64,000 nucleotides of DNA from B4-G1 sp964393895 (GCA_964393895.1 CAYMWP010000002.1:76580-140579), one strand, 5' to 3'. Positions 52,434 to 61,853 are shown, numbered from the stretch's first letter. Notes: generated by a model not told the origin, from the sequence alone. Translations and numbers: made by a program.

Positions 52434-53372
52434 ATGACCAATACTCACAACGAGAGCTGGCTTCCATACCTGAGCGTAGGAATAGGCGTCACGACCGTCT
52501 CCGTAGCCGCCATTCTCATCCGCCTGGCCCAGGCCGAGTCCCCCTCTCTGACAGTAGCCGCCTGGCGCATGACGCTGGCAACCATCGTTCTCGCTCCCCT
52601 GGCCCTGACCACCCGCCGCTCCGAAATAAGATCGCTGACATCCCGCCAGTGGGGCAGTATCCTCGGCGCCGGGCTGCTGCTGGCGCTCCACTTTGCCGCC
52701 TGGATCACCTCTCTGGCCCACACCTCGGTAGCCGCTTCAGTCGTGCTAATGACGACTCATCCCATCTTTGTCGGTCTGGCCTCCCACTTAGTGCTGCGCG
52801 AACGACTGGCGCGCGGAATGACCTTCGCGCTACTCACCGCCATCGCCGGCAGCGTCATCATCGGCCTGGGCGATCTGGGGCAAGGCGCGCACCGGCTGCA
52901 AGGCGACGCGCTCGCCCTAGTAGGTGCGTTAGCCATCGCCGGCTACTTTCTCATAGGACGCCGCTTGCGGACGCGGCTCTCACTCCTGGCCTACGTCTTT
53001 CCCGTTTACGCCGTCGCTGCCCTGGCGCTGATGACCATTCTCCTGCTATCCAATCTTGCGCCAGCCCCTCGGCGCGCAGAGACCTGGCTGTGGTTGCTGC
53101 TGATGGCGCTAGGCCCACAGATTCTCGGCCATTCGTCACTGAACTGGGCGCTGCGCTACCTCTCGGCCACCTACGTCACCATCGCCATCCTGGGAGAACC
53201 GATCGTCTCCACGTTGCTGGCCTGGTGGATCTTGAACGAAGCCCCTTCACCCTGGGCGGCGTTGGGCGGGGCGTTGATACTGGCGGGCGTCGGCATCGCT
53301 TCTCAAGCCGAACGCCAGACCGACCCACCCCAGACGAAAGAGCAGAATTATGAAACCCATCAGCGTCCTTAA
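52434..53372 (+). CDS. DMT-superfamily transporter, EamA type
   Basis: The 312-residue membrane protein has about ten hydrophobic helices arranged as two EamA repeats (about 10-145 and 160-300), each with a helix ending like LGEPIVSTLLAWWILNE in the second half. EamA proteins export metabolites such as amino acids or import nucleotide-like solutes. Its end overlaps the serine dehydratase gene by 23 bp, which suggests a serine- or amino-acid-related role by inference. The ribosome site before the ATG is weak. Confidence 0.88.
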   Translation: MTNTHNESWLPYLSVGIGVTTVSVAAILIRLAQAESPSLTVAAWRMTLATIVLAPLALTTRRSEIRSLTSRQWGSILGAGLLLALHFAAWITSLAHTSVAASVVLMTTHPIFVGLASHLVLRERLARGMTFALLTAIAGSVIIGLGDLGQGAHRLQGDALALVGALAIAGYFLIGRRLRTRLSLLAYVFPVYAVAALALMTILLLSNLAPAPRRAETWLWLLLMALGPQILGHSSLNWALRYLSATYVTIAILGEPIVSTLLAWWILNEAPSPWAALGGALILAGVGIASQAERQTDPPQTKEQNYETHQRP

Positions 53373-54900
53373 CGACGTACTCGGCCCCGTGATGCGCGGC
53401 CCCTCCAGCTCCCACACGGCCGGCTCGTTCCACATCGGCGCGCTGGCCCGCGCCCTGCTGGGCGACGAACCCGCAACAGTGACGTTCGCCTTCGACCCCG
53501 GCGGCTCCCTGGCAAAAGTGTACAGGCAGCAAGGCAGCGACCTCGGCTTTGCCGCCGGCGTGATGGGCTGGGACATCGCCGACGAGCGATTTCCCCAGGC
53601 CCTCGACCGGGCCGCCCAACTCGGCATAGAGATCGAGTTCGCCGTCGAACGGCTGCCCCACTCCGACCACCCCAACGCCGTCGAGATTCGGATGCTCTCA
53701 CGAAACGGGCGACGACTGCGCGCCGCAGCCCAATCCATCGGCGGCGGAGCGGTGGTCTTTACCCAGGTAGCCGGCTGGGCGGTGCATCTGACCGGCGACG
53801 CCCACGAGGTGCTGGTCGAGACGGAAAAACGGGCAGAACAGACCGTGCGCCAACTCTTGACACGGGACGGGGAGAGTATAGGCCAGCCGGCGCGCCAGGC
53901 CAGCGGCGACCGGGTATTGCTGCACGCCCGGCGTCGGACGGCGCCAGGGAACGACGTCCTGGCCGAGTTGGAGGGACTGCCAGGCGTGCGGGAGATCTGG
54001 GCGGCGGCACCGATCTTTGCCGTGCAGCGCGGAGCGCCTCTCTTCTCCTGCGCCGCCGAAATGGTCGCCCTGGCGGAGGAACGCGGCTGCTCGCTGGGCC
54101 GCATCGCGCTGGCATACGAGGCGACGCTGCTGGGCCTCCCGGAGAGCGCGGTGCTCGACGAGATCGCGCGCCGCTTCGACGTCATGCGGGCGGCCGTGCA
54201 TCGTGGCCTGGAAGACGACCTGCCGCCGATGCAACTACTCCAATCAAGCGCGCGCCAGATCCACCAGGCCGAGGCGGAGGAACGGGTGGCGATTGGCGGC
54301 ATCCACACCCGCGCCGCGACGCGGGCGATGGCCGTGATGCACGTCAACGGCGGCATGGGCGTGGTCTGCGCGGCCCCCACGGCTGGCTCAGCGGGCGTCA
54401 TCCCCGGCGTAATGGTGACCCTGGCGGAGGAGAAAGGATCGAGCCGAGAGCAAACGGCTTTGGCCCTGTTGGCGGCCTCGGCGGTGGGGCTGACTGTGGC
54501 GACGCGGGCCACTTTCGCGGCCGAGGTAGCGGGTTGCCAGGTAGAGATCAGCGCCGCCGGCGCGATGGCGGCCGCCGGAGTAGTGGAAGCGGCGGGCGGC
54601 AACCCGCGCCAGGCGAGCGACGCAGCCGCCATCTACTTCCAAAACACGATGGGCTTGATCTGTGACCTCGTCCAGGGGATCGTCGAGATTCCCTGCCACA
54701 CGCGCAACGCGGCGGCGGCCTCGGGCGCGTTTCTCTGTGCGGACCTGATCCTGGGCGGATACGCCAACCCGATCCCGCTGGACGAGACGATTGACGCCGT
54801 GTACAGTGTGGGTCAGGCGTTGCCGCGCGAGCTCAAATGCACTGCGCTGGGAGGACTGGCGCTGGCGCCTGCGGCGCTGGCAATGCCGCGCCTGAGATGA
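53350..54900 (+). CDS. L-serine ammonia-lyase (iron-sulfur L-serine dehydratase), single chain
   Basis: The 516-residue enzyme joins the beta domain (SVLNDVLGPVMRGPSSSHTAG, about 1-200) and the alpha domain of anaerobic-type serine dehydratase. It converts L-serine to pyruvate and ammonia with a [4Fe-4S] cluster. Likely cluster Cys residues are in GVVCAAPTAGSAG, GLICDLVQG and EIPCHTRNA. The C-terminal region LKCTALGGLALAP is the family tail that can sit in the active site. It overlaps the EamA gene by 23 bp and would support amino-acid catabolism. The symbol sdaA would fit, but the single-chain naming varies. Confidence 0.93.
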   Translation: MKPISVLNDVLGPVMRGPSSSHTAGSFHIGALARALLGDEPATVTFAFDPGGSLAKVYRQQGSDLGFAAGVMGWDIADERFPQALDRAAQLGIEIEFAVERLPHSDHPNAVEIRMLSRNGRRLRAAAQSIGGGAVVFTQVAGWAVHLTGDAHEVLVETEKRAEQTVRQLLTRDGESIGQPARQASGDRVLLHARRRTAPGNDVLAELEGLPGVREIWAAAPIFAVQRGAPLFSCAAEMVALAEERGCSLGRIALAYEATLLGLPESAVLDEIARRFDVMRAAVHRGLEDDLPPMQLLQSSARQIHQAEAEERVAIGGIHTRAATRAMAVMHVNGGMGVVCAAPTAGSAGVIPGVMVTLAEEKGSSREQTALALLAASAVGLTVATRATFAAEVAGCQVEISAAGAMAAAGVVEAAGGNPRQASDAAAIYFQNTMGLICDLVQGIVEIPCHTRNAAAASGAFLCADLILGGYANPIPLDETIDAVYSVGQALPRELKCTALGGLALAPAALAMPRLR

Positions 54901-54917
54901 CGGAAACGCGGTTTCCG

Positions 54918-56630
54918 TTAGCCCTCACCCTCCGGAGCAGCCACTTCCAACCGCAAGGAGCGGTAGGGCGCGCCCGGCCAGACCTCCAGCACCGGTGGCC
55001 GGTCGGCGAACCAGGTGGCATAGAGCGCGTCGAATTGACCGTCCGCCTTTAGCGCCTGCAACGTAAAATTGACCAGGTCGCGGAAGGCGGAATCGCCGGG
55101 CGGGAGGCCCAGCGCCAGCGGCGACTGGGTCAGCCGCAACGGGAGCACGTCCAGTTCCGGTGTGGTGTAGGCCAGCCTCAACAGATCGGCCCGCTCGCCC
55201 GCGACCGCTATCACCTGCCCCTCCTCCAACAAGGTCAGGGCCGCTTCCATCGTCGGACGCGGCAACACCAGCAGCGAAACAGACGCCGCCTGCGCCGCCG
55301 CGAGCAACGCCTCCCGACTCCCGCTCCCCTCCACCACCGCCACCTGTTGCCCGCTCAGGAAGGTGACGTCGGTGATAGCCGTCCCGGCCCGCACCAGCAA
55401 TCCTTCGCCCGCCACATAGGTCGTCAGGCTCCAGTCCAGCTCCAACTCGGCGGCGCGGGTATGCGCCAACCCGCCCACCAGGAGATCGGCCTGACCTGTG
55501 CGCACCATCTCCTTCCCCTCCTCGACCGTAGTGGGGTAAAAGTCCACCGCCGCACCGTCGCCCAGCCAGCGCTCGGCCAGCAAGCGCGCCAAACCGACGT
55601 CGTACCCCACCGATACGCCGGCCGCGTCCGCGTAGGCGAAAGGGGCGCGACCAGAGATCAGGGCCACGGCCAGCCGTCCCCGCGCCTGGATAGCGCCGAT
55701 GGTGTCCGGCGCGTCCGCCAGGAGGGTGGCGTCGTTCAGGGAGAGCATCTCGTCACCCGGCCAACGCTCGACGGCCGGCGGCGGCTCCGGCGCGAACCAG
55801 CGCCCGTACAGGTCCGCATACGCGCCGTCGCTGACCATCTCCTGGAAGGTCAGGTTGACCAGATCGGCGAAGAAGGGATCGTTCTGCGGGAAGGCAATCG
55901 CCAGAGGAGCCGCCGTGTACTGCCCAACGATGGCCGCATCGGGGAGCATGTCCGCTCCCCAGAAGAGGCGGCGACGCACATCGGCCACCGCGTCCACCTC
56001 TCCCCGGCCCAGCGCCGCCACTGCCTCGTCGAAGCGGCTGTAGGTCTGGAGCGTGGGGGTGAACTCTACCGCGCCCCACAGCGCGTACTGGGCCTCCCCC
56101 CAGGCGACCGCGCCCACCGGTCGCCCTTCCAGGCTCAGCGGGCCGCTGATTCCGTCCGCGTCGGCGGCGCGCACCAGGAGCGCCTGGCCGTCGTTAAAGT
56201 AAGGCAGGCCAAAGTCGGCCTCCGCCTCCCGCTCTTGGGTGTGAACCAGCGCCGCGAGGAGAATGTCCACCTCCCTCGCCTGCAAACGCTCGAGGGCCGT
56301 ATCGGAGCGCACCTGGCGGAACCGGACCGCCTGCTCGTCCCCCAGCCAACGGCGGGCCAGCTCGCGCCCCACGTCCACGCCAAAGCCGGCCACTTCTCCT
56401 TCGTCGGTTATGTAGCCGAAGGGGCGCAGGTCATAGCGCACGCCGACGACGAGGTAGCCGCGGGCGCGCACCCGTGCGCCGGTCGTCGCATCATCTGGTA
56501 GAGGAGTCGGCGTGGGAGGCTCTGGCGTCGGGATGGAAACCGGCGTCGAGGGAACAGTCGCCTCTCCACCGGCGCAGGAGGTCAGCAAGAGAACGATGGA
56601 CAGCAGCCAGAGGGTGCAAGTACGTTCCAT
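54918..56630 (-). CDS. Lipoprotein with two tandem family-3 solute-binding domains
   Basis: The 570-residue protein has a lipobox with Cys19 (LLLTSC) and a Thr/Pro-rich linker. Two SBP_bac_3 domains follow in tandem (about 50-280 and 310-555), each with the typical opening (ARGYLVVGVRYDLRPFGY and ARGRLAVALISGRAPFAY) and the later DLVNxTxQ segment. Single-domain relatives bind amino acids for ABC transport or for sensor kinases. No permease or ATPase gene is adjacent, so it may feed a distant transporter or act as a sensor. The start abuts the nadD stop. Confidence 0.87.
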   Translation of the reverse strand: MERTCTLWLLSIVLLLTSCAGGEATVPSTPVSIPTPEPPTPTPLPDDATTGARVRARGYLVVGVRYDLRPFGYITDEGEVAGFGVDVGRELARRWLGDEQAVRFRQVRSDTALERLQAREVDILLAALVHTQEREAEADFGLPYFNDGQALLVRAADADGISGPLSLEGRPVGAVAWGEAQYALWGAVEFTPTLQTYSRFDEAVAALGRGEVDAVADVRRRLFWGADMLPDAAIVGQYTAAPLAIAFPQNDPFFADLVNLTFQEMVSDGAYADLYGRWFAPEPPPAVERWPGDEMLSLNDATLLADAPDTIGAIQARGRLAVALISGRAPFAYADAAGVSVGYDVGLARLLAERWLGDGAAVDFYPTTVEEGKEMVRTGQADLLVGGLAHTRAAELELDWSLTTYVAGEGLLVRAGTAITDVTFLSGQQVAVVEGSGSREALLAAAQAASVSLLVLPRPTMEAALTLLEEGQVIAVAGERADLLRLAYTTPELDVLPLRLTQSPLALGLPPGDSAFRDLVNFTLQALKADGQFDALYATWFADRPPVLEVWPGAPYRSLRLEVAAPEGEG

Positions 56631-57242
56631 TCAGGGTCTCCTGTACAAATGATGTTCGTTGATATAGCCCTCGACCGACGGCGAGACCAGGTAGCGCAGC
56701 GGCAGCCCCGCGCGGGCACGTCGTCGCAGGTCAGAGGCAGAGATGTCCAGGCGCGGCGCGTCGAGCCAGACCAAGCGCCTGCCTAGGCCGGGCACAGCCC
56801 GCTCCAAAACTTCCAGGTCAGGTTCGTAGCCAGGGCGGGCCATCACGGCCAGCCGGGCCTGCTGCGCGATGCCGGCCGGGTCGCGCCAGGCGAGGAAATC
56901 GGCCAGGCTGTCCCCTCCCATCAGGAAGAACCACTCCGCTTCCGGGCGCTCTCGTCGCAGCAGGGCCAGCATCTCGACGGTGTAGTGCGGACCGGGCCGG
57001 TCCAGGTCCACGCGAGAGATGGCAAAGGCGGGATTATCGGCGATGGCCGCCTCGACCAGCGCCGCGCGATGACGGGCCGGTGTGATTGCTCTGCCAGACT
57101 TTAGAGGCTGCCGCCCGGCCGGGACGAATAGCACACGGTCGAGCCGGAGCTGTACGCGAGCGTTCTCGGCCAGCGCCAGGTGACCGTAGTGGGGCGGATC
57201 GAACGTGCCGCCCAGAATGCCCAGAGATTGGAGATTTGTCAT
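56631..57242 (-). CDS. nadD: Nicotinate-nucleotide adenylyltransferase
   Basis: The 203-residue enzyme transfers AMP to nicotinate mononucleotide in NAD synthesis. GILGGTFDPPHYGHLALAE carries the HxGH-like nucleotide-binding motif, and the C-terminal ISASDLRRRARAGLPLRYLV has the ISSTxxR-like motif. Its start overlaps the obg stop (ATGA), which is a common obg-nadD arrangement. A GTG three codons upstream is possible but has no better ribosome site. Confidence 0.95.
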   Translation of the reverse strand: MTNLQSLGILGGTFDPPHYGHLALAENARVQLRLDRVLFVPAGRQPLKSGRAITPARHRAALVEAAIADNPAFAISRVDLDRPGPHYTVEMLALLRRERPEAEWFFLMGGDSLADFLAWRDPAGIAQQARLAVMARPGYEPDLEVLERAVPGLGRRLVWLDAPRLDISASDLRRRARAGLPLRYLVSPSVEGYINEHHLYRRP

Positions 57243-58504
57243 ACCTCCCACACCAGTTCTTTCTCACCGATGCGGACGGTATCGCCCGGCTGCACGCCCG
57301 CCTCCTCCAGCGCGTCCGTGACCCCCATACGCTCCAACGCCCGCCGGAAACGACGCACCGCCTCCTCCAAATTCCAGATCGTCATCTCGGCCAGCCGCTC
57401 CACCCGCCGGCCACGCACCCGCCAGACGTTCTCTTCCTCGCGCAGGATGCGAAACGCTTCCTCATCCTCGCCCAGCCGAAAGACGGGCAGTTCTTCCGAC
57501 AGCGTCTCCTCATCCGGCAATTCGGCCAACATCTGGGCCGCGCGGTAGAGCAACTCGCGCACGCCGTCCCGCGCCAGGGCAGAGATCGCCAGCGCCGGGC
57601 AGCCCTGCGCCTCCAGCGCCGCCTTTATCTCGGGCCAGCGCTCTCGCACCTCCGGCACGTCCATTTTATTGAGCACGGCCAACTGCGGTTTCAGATCCAG
57701 GCCGTGGCCGAACATTTCCAACTCGCGGTTGATGGCGGCAAAGTCGGCCAACGGGTCGGCGGAGAGGCCATCCAGCAGATGGATCAGCACGCGGGTGCGT
57801 TCAATGTGACGCAGGAACTCGTGCCCCAGCCCCTTGCCTTCGGAAGCGCCCTCGATCAGGCCAGGGATGTCTGCCATAACAAACTCGATCTCATCATCGA
57901 GCACGACGACGCCCAGGTTGGGCTGAAGAGTAGTGAAGGGATAGGGGGCGATCTTGGGCCGGGCGGCCGTCGTCGCCGCCAGCAAGGTGGATTTACCCGC
58001 GTTTGGCATTCCGGTCAACCCCACGTCGGCCAGTAACTTTAATTCCAGGCGCAGCCAGCGCTCCTCTCCTGGCAAGCCGTGCTCGGCCATCCTGGGAGCT
58101 TGGTTGGTAGAGGTGGCAAAGCGGGCGTTCCCCCTTCCCCCGCGCCCTCCCCGCGCCACGATCAACTCCTGGCCCGGCCCGGTCAGGTCGCCCAGCAGGT
58201 CGTCGCTATCGGCGTCGTAGACGAGGGTGCCGGGCGGCGCCGGGACGCGTAGCTGCTGGCCGAACGCGCCGTGTTGGTTCTTACCCCGCCCGTGCTGGCC
58301 TCGCTCAGCCCGAAAGTGGCGTTTCCGGCTGAAGCGGTAGAGGGTATTGAGGTGCGTGTCCACGTAGAGCAGCACGTCGCCCCCCTTGCCGCCGTCGCCG
58401 CCGGCCGGCCCGCCAAAGGGAACGTATTTTTCGCGGCGAAAGGCGACGCAGCCGTCGCCCCCATCGCCCGCTTTGACATAGATCTTGGCCTCGTCGTAGA
58501 ACAT
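57239..58504 (-). CDS. obg: Obg-family GTPase
   Basis: The 421-residue GTPase has the glycine-rich Obg fold (about 1-158: FYDEAKIYVKAGDGGDGCVA), the G domain (G1 GMPNAGKSTL, G3 DIPGLIEG, G4 NKMD) and the C-terminal OCT domain (about 345-421). It acts in ribosome assembly and stress control. The ATG at 58504 gives the normal family N-terminus. A TTG at 58525 would add seven unlike residues, and neither has a strong ribosome site. The gene is followed directly by nadD. Confidence 0.96.
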   Translation of the reverse strand: MFYDEAKIYVKAGDGGDGCVAFRREKYVPFGGPAGGDGGKGGDVLLYVDTHLNTLYRFSRKRHFRAERGQHGRGKNQHGAFGQQLRVPAPPGTLVYDADSDDLLGDLTGPGQELIVARGGRGGRGNARFATSTNQAPRMAEHGLPGEERWLRLELKLLADVGLTGMPNAGKSTLLAATTAARPKIAPYPFTTLQPNLGVVVLDDEIEFVMADIPGLIEGASEGKGLGHEFLRHIERTRVLIHLLDGLSADPLADFAAINRELEMFGHGLDLKPQLAVLNKMDVPEVRERWPEIKAALEAQGCPALAISALARDGVRELLYRAAQMLAELPDEETLSEELPVFRLGEDEEAFRILREEENVWRVRGRRVERLAEMTIWNLEEAVRRFRRALERMGVTDALEEAGVQPGDTVRIGEKELVWEV

Positions 58505-58720
58505 CGTGGGAGAAGGATACCGCAAACGGGGGGGATGTCAAGATGGCGGGTAAGAAACCCGCTCTACTCTCAGGGCTGGCTGACCAAGCCTCCAGTTGCC
58601 GCCGTCGCCGCGCCGATACCGCCCGCCCCACCGGTGAACTGGGGTTTGGTAGATGAGAAATGTAAGCAAAGGCTCTTCTGCTTCGCCCGAAGCGCCAAAA
58701 ATCTGGTTTCTTTCGCCGGA

Positions 58721-59752
58721 TTATCGAGTAGATACCTCTCGTCCCTCGTACTGTCGCTTGTAATACTCCTGGTAGTGGTCGCCGCTCTTGATGGGCCGCC
58801 ACCACCACTCGTTCTCGACGTACCAGCGCACTGTTTCCCTGATGGCTTCCTCGCAACCGTGGGCCGGCTCCCACCCCAGACAGCGCATCTTGGTCACGTC
58901 GAGCGCATAGCGGCGGTCGTGGCCGGGCCGGTCGCGCACCGGCTGAATGAGGCTCTCCGGTTTGCCCAGCAGATCGAGGATCAGGTGGGTCATATCAACG
59001 TTGCGCATCTCGGCGCCGGTGCCAACGTTATAGATGTCGCCTAACTTGCCCTTGTGCAGCACCAGGTCAATCGCCTCGCAGTGATCGAGCACGTAATGGT
59101 AGTCGCGTACCTGCAAGCCATCACCGTAGAGGGGCAGCGGCAGGTCTTCAATCGCGTTGGTGACAAAGAGCGGCACGACCTTTTCGGGATACTGGTAGGG
59201 GCCGACGTTGTTGGCGCCCCGGCTGATGGTGACCGGCAGGTCATAAGTGATGTAGTAGGCGTTGACCATCAAGTCGCCGCCGGCCTTGCTGGCGGCGTAG
59301 GGGCTGCGCGGGGCAACAGGGTCGCTCTCTTTGGATGCTCCCTCCGGTACGTGGCCGTATACCTCATCTGTCGAAACCTGGTGGTAACGCTCCAGGCCAA
59401 GCTCCCGGGCCGCCTCCAGTAGCACGTAGGTGCCGTAGACGTCGGTCTGGATAAAAGCGTCGGGGTCCATAATGGATCTATCTACGTGCGTCTCGGCAGC
59501 AAAGTTCACGAGGGTGTCAACCTCGTGCTGCTGAATAGCTTCCCGCACCGTGGCAGTATCGCAGATGTCGCCTCGTACGAAAACGTAGCGGCCAGCGAAA
59601 CGTTCGGCCACGTCTTTGAGGTTATCCAGATTGCCGGCATAGGTCAATTTGTCGTACACGACGACGTGGTAAGCGGGGTACTTTTTCAGCATATAGCGGA
59701 CGAAATTGGAGCCAATGAAACCGGCTCCACCGGTGATCATCAGATTGCGCAC
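58721..59752 (-). CDS. rmlB: dTDP-glucose 4,6-dehydratase
   Basis: The 343-residue short-chain-type NAD enzyme converts dTDP-glucose to dTDP-4-keto-6-deoxyglucose, the entry to dTDP-rhamnose and other deoxysugars. The Rossmann motif GGAGFIGSNF, the catalytic STDEVYG and YAASK, and NNVGPYQYPEKVVPLF are characteristic. rmlA, rmlC and rmlD are not in the window. It has its own promoter (59786-59813) and starts at a GTG five bases after AGGAGG. It may supply sugar for the glycan cluster at the left. Confidence 0.94.
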   Translation of the reverse strand: MRNLMITGGAGFIGSNFVRYMLKKYPAYHVVVYDKLTYAGNLDNLKDVAERFAGRYVFVRGDICDTATVREAIQQHEVDTLVNFAAETHVDRSIMDPDAFIQTDVYGTYVLLEAARELGLERYHQVSTDEVYGHVPEGASKESDPVAPRSPYAASKAGGDLMVNAYYITYDLPVTISRGANNVGPYQYPEKVVPLFVTNAIEDLPLPLYGDGLQVRDYHYVLDHCEAIDLVLHKGKLGDIYNVGTGAEMRNVDMTHLILDLLGKPESLIQPVRDRPGHDRRYALDVTKMRCLGWEPAHGCEEAIRETVRWYVENEWWWRPIKSGDHYQEYYKRQYEGREVSTR

Positions 59753-59785
59753 GTAAACCTCCTGGGTCTAGAATTTAGCCCGGCT

Positions 59786-59813
59786 ATTCTACCACAACCA
59801 CCGCTTGGGGCAA
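59786..59813 (-). promoter_or_regulatory. Sigma-70 promoter of rmlB
   Basis: On the minus strand TTGCCC (59808-59813) and TAGAAT (59786-59791) are separated by 16 bp. The start lies about 25-30 bp before the GTG. It sits back-to-back with the divergent promoter of the TPR gene. Confidence 0.6.
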
Positions 59814-59814
59814 C

Positions 59815-59843
59815 TTGCCTTTGTGATACGAAGATGTTATCAT
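59815..59843 (+). promoter_or_regulatory. Candidate promoter of the TPR gene
   Basis: TTGCCT (59815-59820) and TATCAT (59838-59843) are separated by 17 bp, about 40 bp upstream of the ATG at 59883. The two divergent -35 hexamers are almost contiguous. Confidence 0.5.
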
Positions 59844-59882
59844 TACACCAATTCGCCTGAAATCCGAAAGGTAATCCTCACA

Positions 59883-61409
59883 ATGTACATTAGATCACAG
59901 CGCCGGAGGCCTCGCTCCTCCCCCATACGCATACTGTTCCTGCTGATGTTGATCAGCGCCGGAATATACGTCTACGCTATGATCAAACAGGAGCAGATCG
60001 AGAATCCCTTTGTCCCCACCCCGCTTCCCCCTACGCCCACGCGCTCGGCCTTTTCCTACGCCGACGAGGCGACCGAGTTGTACTTGCAGGGCAACCTGGC
60101 GGGCGCCATCGCCGCTTACGAGCGGGCTATCGCTCTCGAGCCGGACGACGTGTTGCTGTACATCCCCCAGGCGCGGCTCCTGGCCCTGGAGGGACGGCCG
60201 ATCGAGGCGGTGCGGCGCGCCAACCGGGCGGTCGAGATAGCGCCGGAGAACGCGCGCGCCTGGGCCGTTCTCGGCATGGCCTATGATTGGAACGGCAACG
60301 TGCCGGAGGCAATTGACGCTTGTAAGCGGGCCATTGAGCTCGATCCCACCTACGCCGAGGCGTATGCCTACCTGGCCGAAGCCTACGCCGACGCGGTGCG
60401 TTGGGCAGAGGCGACGGATGCCGGTCAGACCGCTCTGCAACTCGACGAGGGCAGCGTGGACGCCCATCGCAACTATGGATATGTGCTGGAGAAACAGGGA
60501 AACTATTGGGAAGCGGTGGAAGAGTACGAACGGGCGCTAGAGATTCACCCCAACCTGGCCTACATCCACATCGCCGCCGGCCGGAACTATCAGGTGTTGG
60601 GGAACCTCAGCGCGGCGGAAAGCAGCTTTCAGCGCGCCATCGAGATTGACCCCCACAACGTGGAGGCTTATTACAGACTGGGACGGGCGTATTACGAGAC
60701 CGGAGAATACGAACGAGCCGAGACTTATCTCAAGCAAGCGACCGAGGAAGACACCGAGTTCGCGCCAGCGTTCGGCTACCTGGCTTTCACCTACTGGAGC
60801 CGCCGCAACTATGAGGCGGCCATCGAAAGCCTAGAGCACGCCATCAAGGTAGCCTGTGTCGAGGCGCGACGCCAGGCCGAGACATTCTACGTCACCGTAG
60901 AAAACTTGAACGACGAATCCGCCGGCCCGTCGCCGGGCGCGGTGATGCGGGGCGACTTTGCCCCCACGCCTGAGGGCGACCGGGATGAGCTACAAGCCAC
61001 GCTCGCGCCGACGAATGAGGACGAGGAGGCGTGGGCCGACGCGCGCGGCGCGGCGACGCTCGACGCGCAGACGGGCAACTACACGGTGGAGTTGGAGGGG
61101 CTGCCGGGCCTGGGACCCGGCCTGGCCTACACAGGTTGGTTCGAGGGAGTGAATACGCTATCCGGCGACCCCCTGAGCACCGGCCCGCTCGACTTGCAGG
61201 CCGATGGGAGCCTGGAGGCGGAATTTGAAGCGGGTTGGGTCGAGGGGCCGCGGATCGAGTATTTCTACACGTTGGGGCTGGCCTATTTTTACATGGCCGA
61301 GTGTGAAAAGTCGTACCCGCTCTTTGAGGCGGCGCTACAGATATATCCCGAGGAACCGAACGCGCTGGAAGGCATCCGTCTGTGCCAGGAGGCCGAGGAG
61401 GCGGAGTAA
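59883..61409 (+). CDS. Membrane-anchored TPR protein with an inserted beta-rich domain
   Basis: The 508-residue protein has an N-terminal membrane helix (about 16-34) and a Pro-rich linker. About eight TPR repeats follow (about 55-340, for example NLAGAIAAYERAIALEPDD and NYWEAVEEYERALEIHPN). A beta-rich, acidic segment then interrupts the array (about 350-445: ATLDAQTGNYTVELEGLPG), and a last TPR (SYPLFEAALQIYPEEPNAL) ends the protein. TPR arrays scaffold protein complexes, and here outside the membrane by topology. The ATG at 59883 follows the signal-anchor logic. The upstream extension lacks family support. Partners are unknown. Confidence 0.85.
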   Translation: MYIRSQRRRPRSSPIRILFLLMLISAGIYVYAMIKQEQIENPFVPTPLPPTPTRSAFSYADEATELYLQGNLAGAIAAYERAIALEPDDVLLYIPQARLLALEGRPIEAVRRANRAVEIAPENARAWAVLGMAYDWNGNVPEAIDACKRAIELDPTYAEAYAYLAEAYADAVRWAEATDAGQTALQLDEGSVDAHRNYGYVLEKQGNYWEAVEEYERALEIHPNLAYIHIAAGRNYQVLGNLSAAESSFQRAIEIDPHNVEAYYRLGRAYYETGEYERAETYLKQATEEDTEFAPAFGYLAFTYWSRRNYEAAIESLEHAIKVACVEARRQAETFYVTVENLNDESAGPSPGAVMRGDFAPTPEGDRDELQATLAPTNEDEEAWADARGAATLDAQTGNYTVELEGLPGLGPGLAYTGWFEGVNTLSGDPLSTGPLDLQADGSLEAEFEAGWVEGPRIEYFYTLGLAYFYMAECEKSYPLFEAALQIYPEEPNALEGIRLCQEAEEAE

Positions 61410-61853
61410 AGTGGTGGGGCCGGGGGGAGCGTTGCGGCGGTACAATGATGCGGTCGGCTGGCGCGGTTGACGACGGACGAACGACGCGGATTGGGCGGGT
61501 TTGTCCAATCTCGGTTTGATACTCGTGCTCGGTTTGATACTCGTGCGTTGCGTGGCTCTTGACAGCACCTATGACTATTGCAGACTGCCGTAAATTCGTG
61601 CCGAGTTTTTCACACTCACACCGGCCTAAAGAGCCGGTGTTAGGGCACTTTTCGGCCAATTTGTGGGCCTAGCGCCGCCTCTTCAGGGCGGCGCAAAGCG
61701 GAACGAATTTATGCATCGCTGCACTATTATGGTAATTTGCTCTCCCTCATTGCTGTTCTCCCTTTCCAGTCCGAGATAGACAGAACCGATTATTCGGAAT
61801 TAGCGTGACCGCCAATTTTGCCCGGCGCGGTATGGTTACTGCCTCTCAAGCCA
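61410..61853. other. Convergent intergenic region rich in inverted repeats
   Basis: About 440 bp between the TPR gene and the solute-binding gene, which point toward each other. It contains the compound inverted-repeat element at 61591-61712, a direct repeat of CTCGGTTTGATACTCGTG around 61511-61545, and no credible gene. It probably serves as the terminator for both flanking genes. Confidence 0.65.
61591..61712. repeat. Compound inverted-repeat element with two internal hairpins
   Basis: Outer arms TAAATTCGTGCCG (61591-61603) and CGGAACGAATTTA (61700-61712) match at 12 of 13 positions when one is inverted. Between them lie two perfect 8-bp stems, ACACCGGC...GCCGGTGT (61618-61640) and GCGCCGCC...GGCGGCGC (61672-61694). 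No open reading frame spans it. It could be a small non-autonomous element or a paired terminator. Confidence 0.65.
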
